DNA of 7,565 nt from Chloroflexota bacterium (GTDB lineage: Bacteria; Chloroflexota; Limnocylindria; P2-11E). Made by a program: the position numbers and the translations under genes. Below the pieces are notes generated by a model. The model searched no databases, was not told the origin of the DNA, and saw only the letters and a list, made by a program, of their open reading frames with translations. Location of the stretch: positions 1 through 7,565 of the forward strand of contig JANXXG010000231.1 in the NCBI GenBank assembly GCA_025350745.1. The letters are read 5' to 3'. Positions 6,831-7,565 of this stretch are shown piece after piece (within the stretch, counting starts at the first letter, position 1; each line of letters opens with the position of its first letter).

Positions 6831-7558
6831 ACCTTCAGCGTTGGGGCCGCTGCGCCGATCGCTACCGCGAGCGCGATCCGCGTCGTCCGGTCCACCGCGG
6901 CACGCATCTCGGCGTCGCTGATGCGAGTGAACGATCCGTCGATGACCATGTCCGACACGAGCAGCAGGCACGCGCCGCGCACGCCCTTCAGCGCTGCGAC
7001 CGTGAACAGGGCCGCGGCCTCCATCTCGACCGCGAGCACGCCCCGCTTCGACCAGCGCCCGTACTGACCCTCATCAGGGTTGTAGAAGAGGTCGCTCGAG
7101 GCGACGGAGCCAACGTGGACCGGCTGGCCGAGGGACTCCGCCGCGTGCACGGCGGCGTGGCACAGCTCCCAGCTCGCCGTCGGCGTGTGTGGCTCGTTGC
7201 CGACGAGGTGCGTCGCGGTCGCGTCCGCCGATACCGCGGAGATCGCGACGATCGTGTCGCCGAGCTTCTGACCGAGCTGGAGCCCGCCGCACGTCCCAAC
7301 ACGGATGAGCGTCTTCACGCCAAGCTGGATGAGCTCCTCGAACACGATGGTCGCCCCAGGGCTGCCCATTCCGGTGCCCTGGACCGAGACCCGGGTCCCC
7401 TCGTACATCCCGGTGTAGCCGAGCAGTCCGCGCTCGCCGTTCACCTGCTTGGTGTCAGCGAAGTAGGTCTCGGCGATGTACTTGGCACGAAGCGGATCGC
7501 CAGGCAGGAGACACGCCTCGGCGTAGTCGCCGGGCTCGGCGCGCAGGTGGATCGGCAT
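6827..7558 (-). CDS. deoD: Purine nucleoside phosphorylase, DeoD type
   Basis: A 243-residue cytosolic phosphorylase that splits purine (deoxy)nucleosides with phosphate into base and (deoxy)ribose-1-phosphate; the length is right for the hexameric bacterial class. The match to E. coli DeoD is visible throughout: His4, the phosphate loop PGDPLRAKYIAET with Gly20 and Arg24, Arg43, RVGTCGG with Arg86 and Thr89, ribose-binding VEMEAA with Glu178-Glu180, and SD with catalytic Asp203. The C-terminal part (residues 204-222) diverges: the second catalytic Arg of E. coli (Arg217) has no exact counterpart, though Arg219 is one or two positions away. Nucleosidase or uridine-type specificity is therefore possible but less likely. 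The ATG at 7558-7556 matches the family N-terminus. Only seven upstream bases are visible, so its ribosome site and promoter cannot be judged. It would act directly after the adenosine deaminase on the same strand. Confidence 0.92.
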   Translation of the reverse strand: MPIHLRAEPGDYAEACLLPGDPLRAKYIAETYFADTKQVNGERGLLGYTGMYEGTRVSVQGTGMGSPGATIVFEELIQLGVKTLIRVGTCGGLQLGQKLGDTIVAISAVSADATATHLVGNEPHTPTASWELCHAAVHAAESLGQPVHVGSVASSDLFYNPDEGQYGRWSKRGVLAVEMEAAALFTVAALKGVRGACLLLVSDMVIDGSFTRISDAEMRAAVDRTTRIALAVAIGAAAPTLKV

Positions 7559-7565
7559 CAGAGCG

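Noticed and set aside
6165..6971. 268-codon reverse-strand open frame under the alpha/beta hydrolase
   Set aside because: It is antisense to a gene with a complete catalytic triad and also runs into the phosphorylase gene.

Overview
This is a very compact, GC-rich bacterial window (third codon positions almost all G or C). It holds seven protein-coding genes and almost no intergenic DNA. The protein types and codon style suggest a high-GC soil or freshwater bacterium, for example Chloroflexota (Limnocylindria-like) or Actinomycetota. That placement is an impression from the sequences, not a computed assignment. No rRNA, tRNA, CRISPR array, insertion sequence or phage gene is visible.

Layout. 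Bases 1-4851 are four forward genes packed like an operon: a KDPG/KHG-type aldolase cut by the left edge (1-600), a cytoplasmic family 15 glycoside hydrolase (607-2622), a TolB-like beta-propeller lipoprotein that probably starts with CTG (2619-3584), and an MFS exporter-type transporter (3592-4851). The gaps between them are 6, -4 and 7 bases. An adenosine deaminase follows on the reverse strand (4848-5960). It is divergent from an epoxide-hydrolase-like alpha/beta hydrolase (5970-6830), with 9 bases between the two start codons. Last comes a DeoD-type purine nucleoside phosphorylase on the reverse strand (6827-7558).

How the genes may work together. The left half looks like sugar metabolism: GH15 would release glucose from an intracellular alpha-glucan, maltodextrin or trehalose, and the aldolase would make pyruvate from a 2-keto-3-deoxy sugar acid. 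The lipoprotein and the transporter add an envelope component and a membrane exporter; nothing in the sequence fixes their ligands. The right half holds two purine-salvage enzymes that act in sequence (adenosine to inosine to hypoxanthine plus ribose-1-phosphate), interrupted by an oppositely oriented hydrolase.

No clearly new multi-gene system is evident. The most notable points are the architecture (both convergent pairs end inside a shared CTAG, six of seven stops are TAG, and there is almost no spacer DNA), the probable CTG start, a possible leaderless GTG start, and substitutions at substrate-binding positions of the aldolase.
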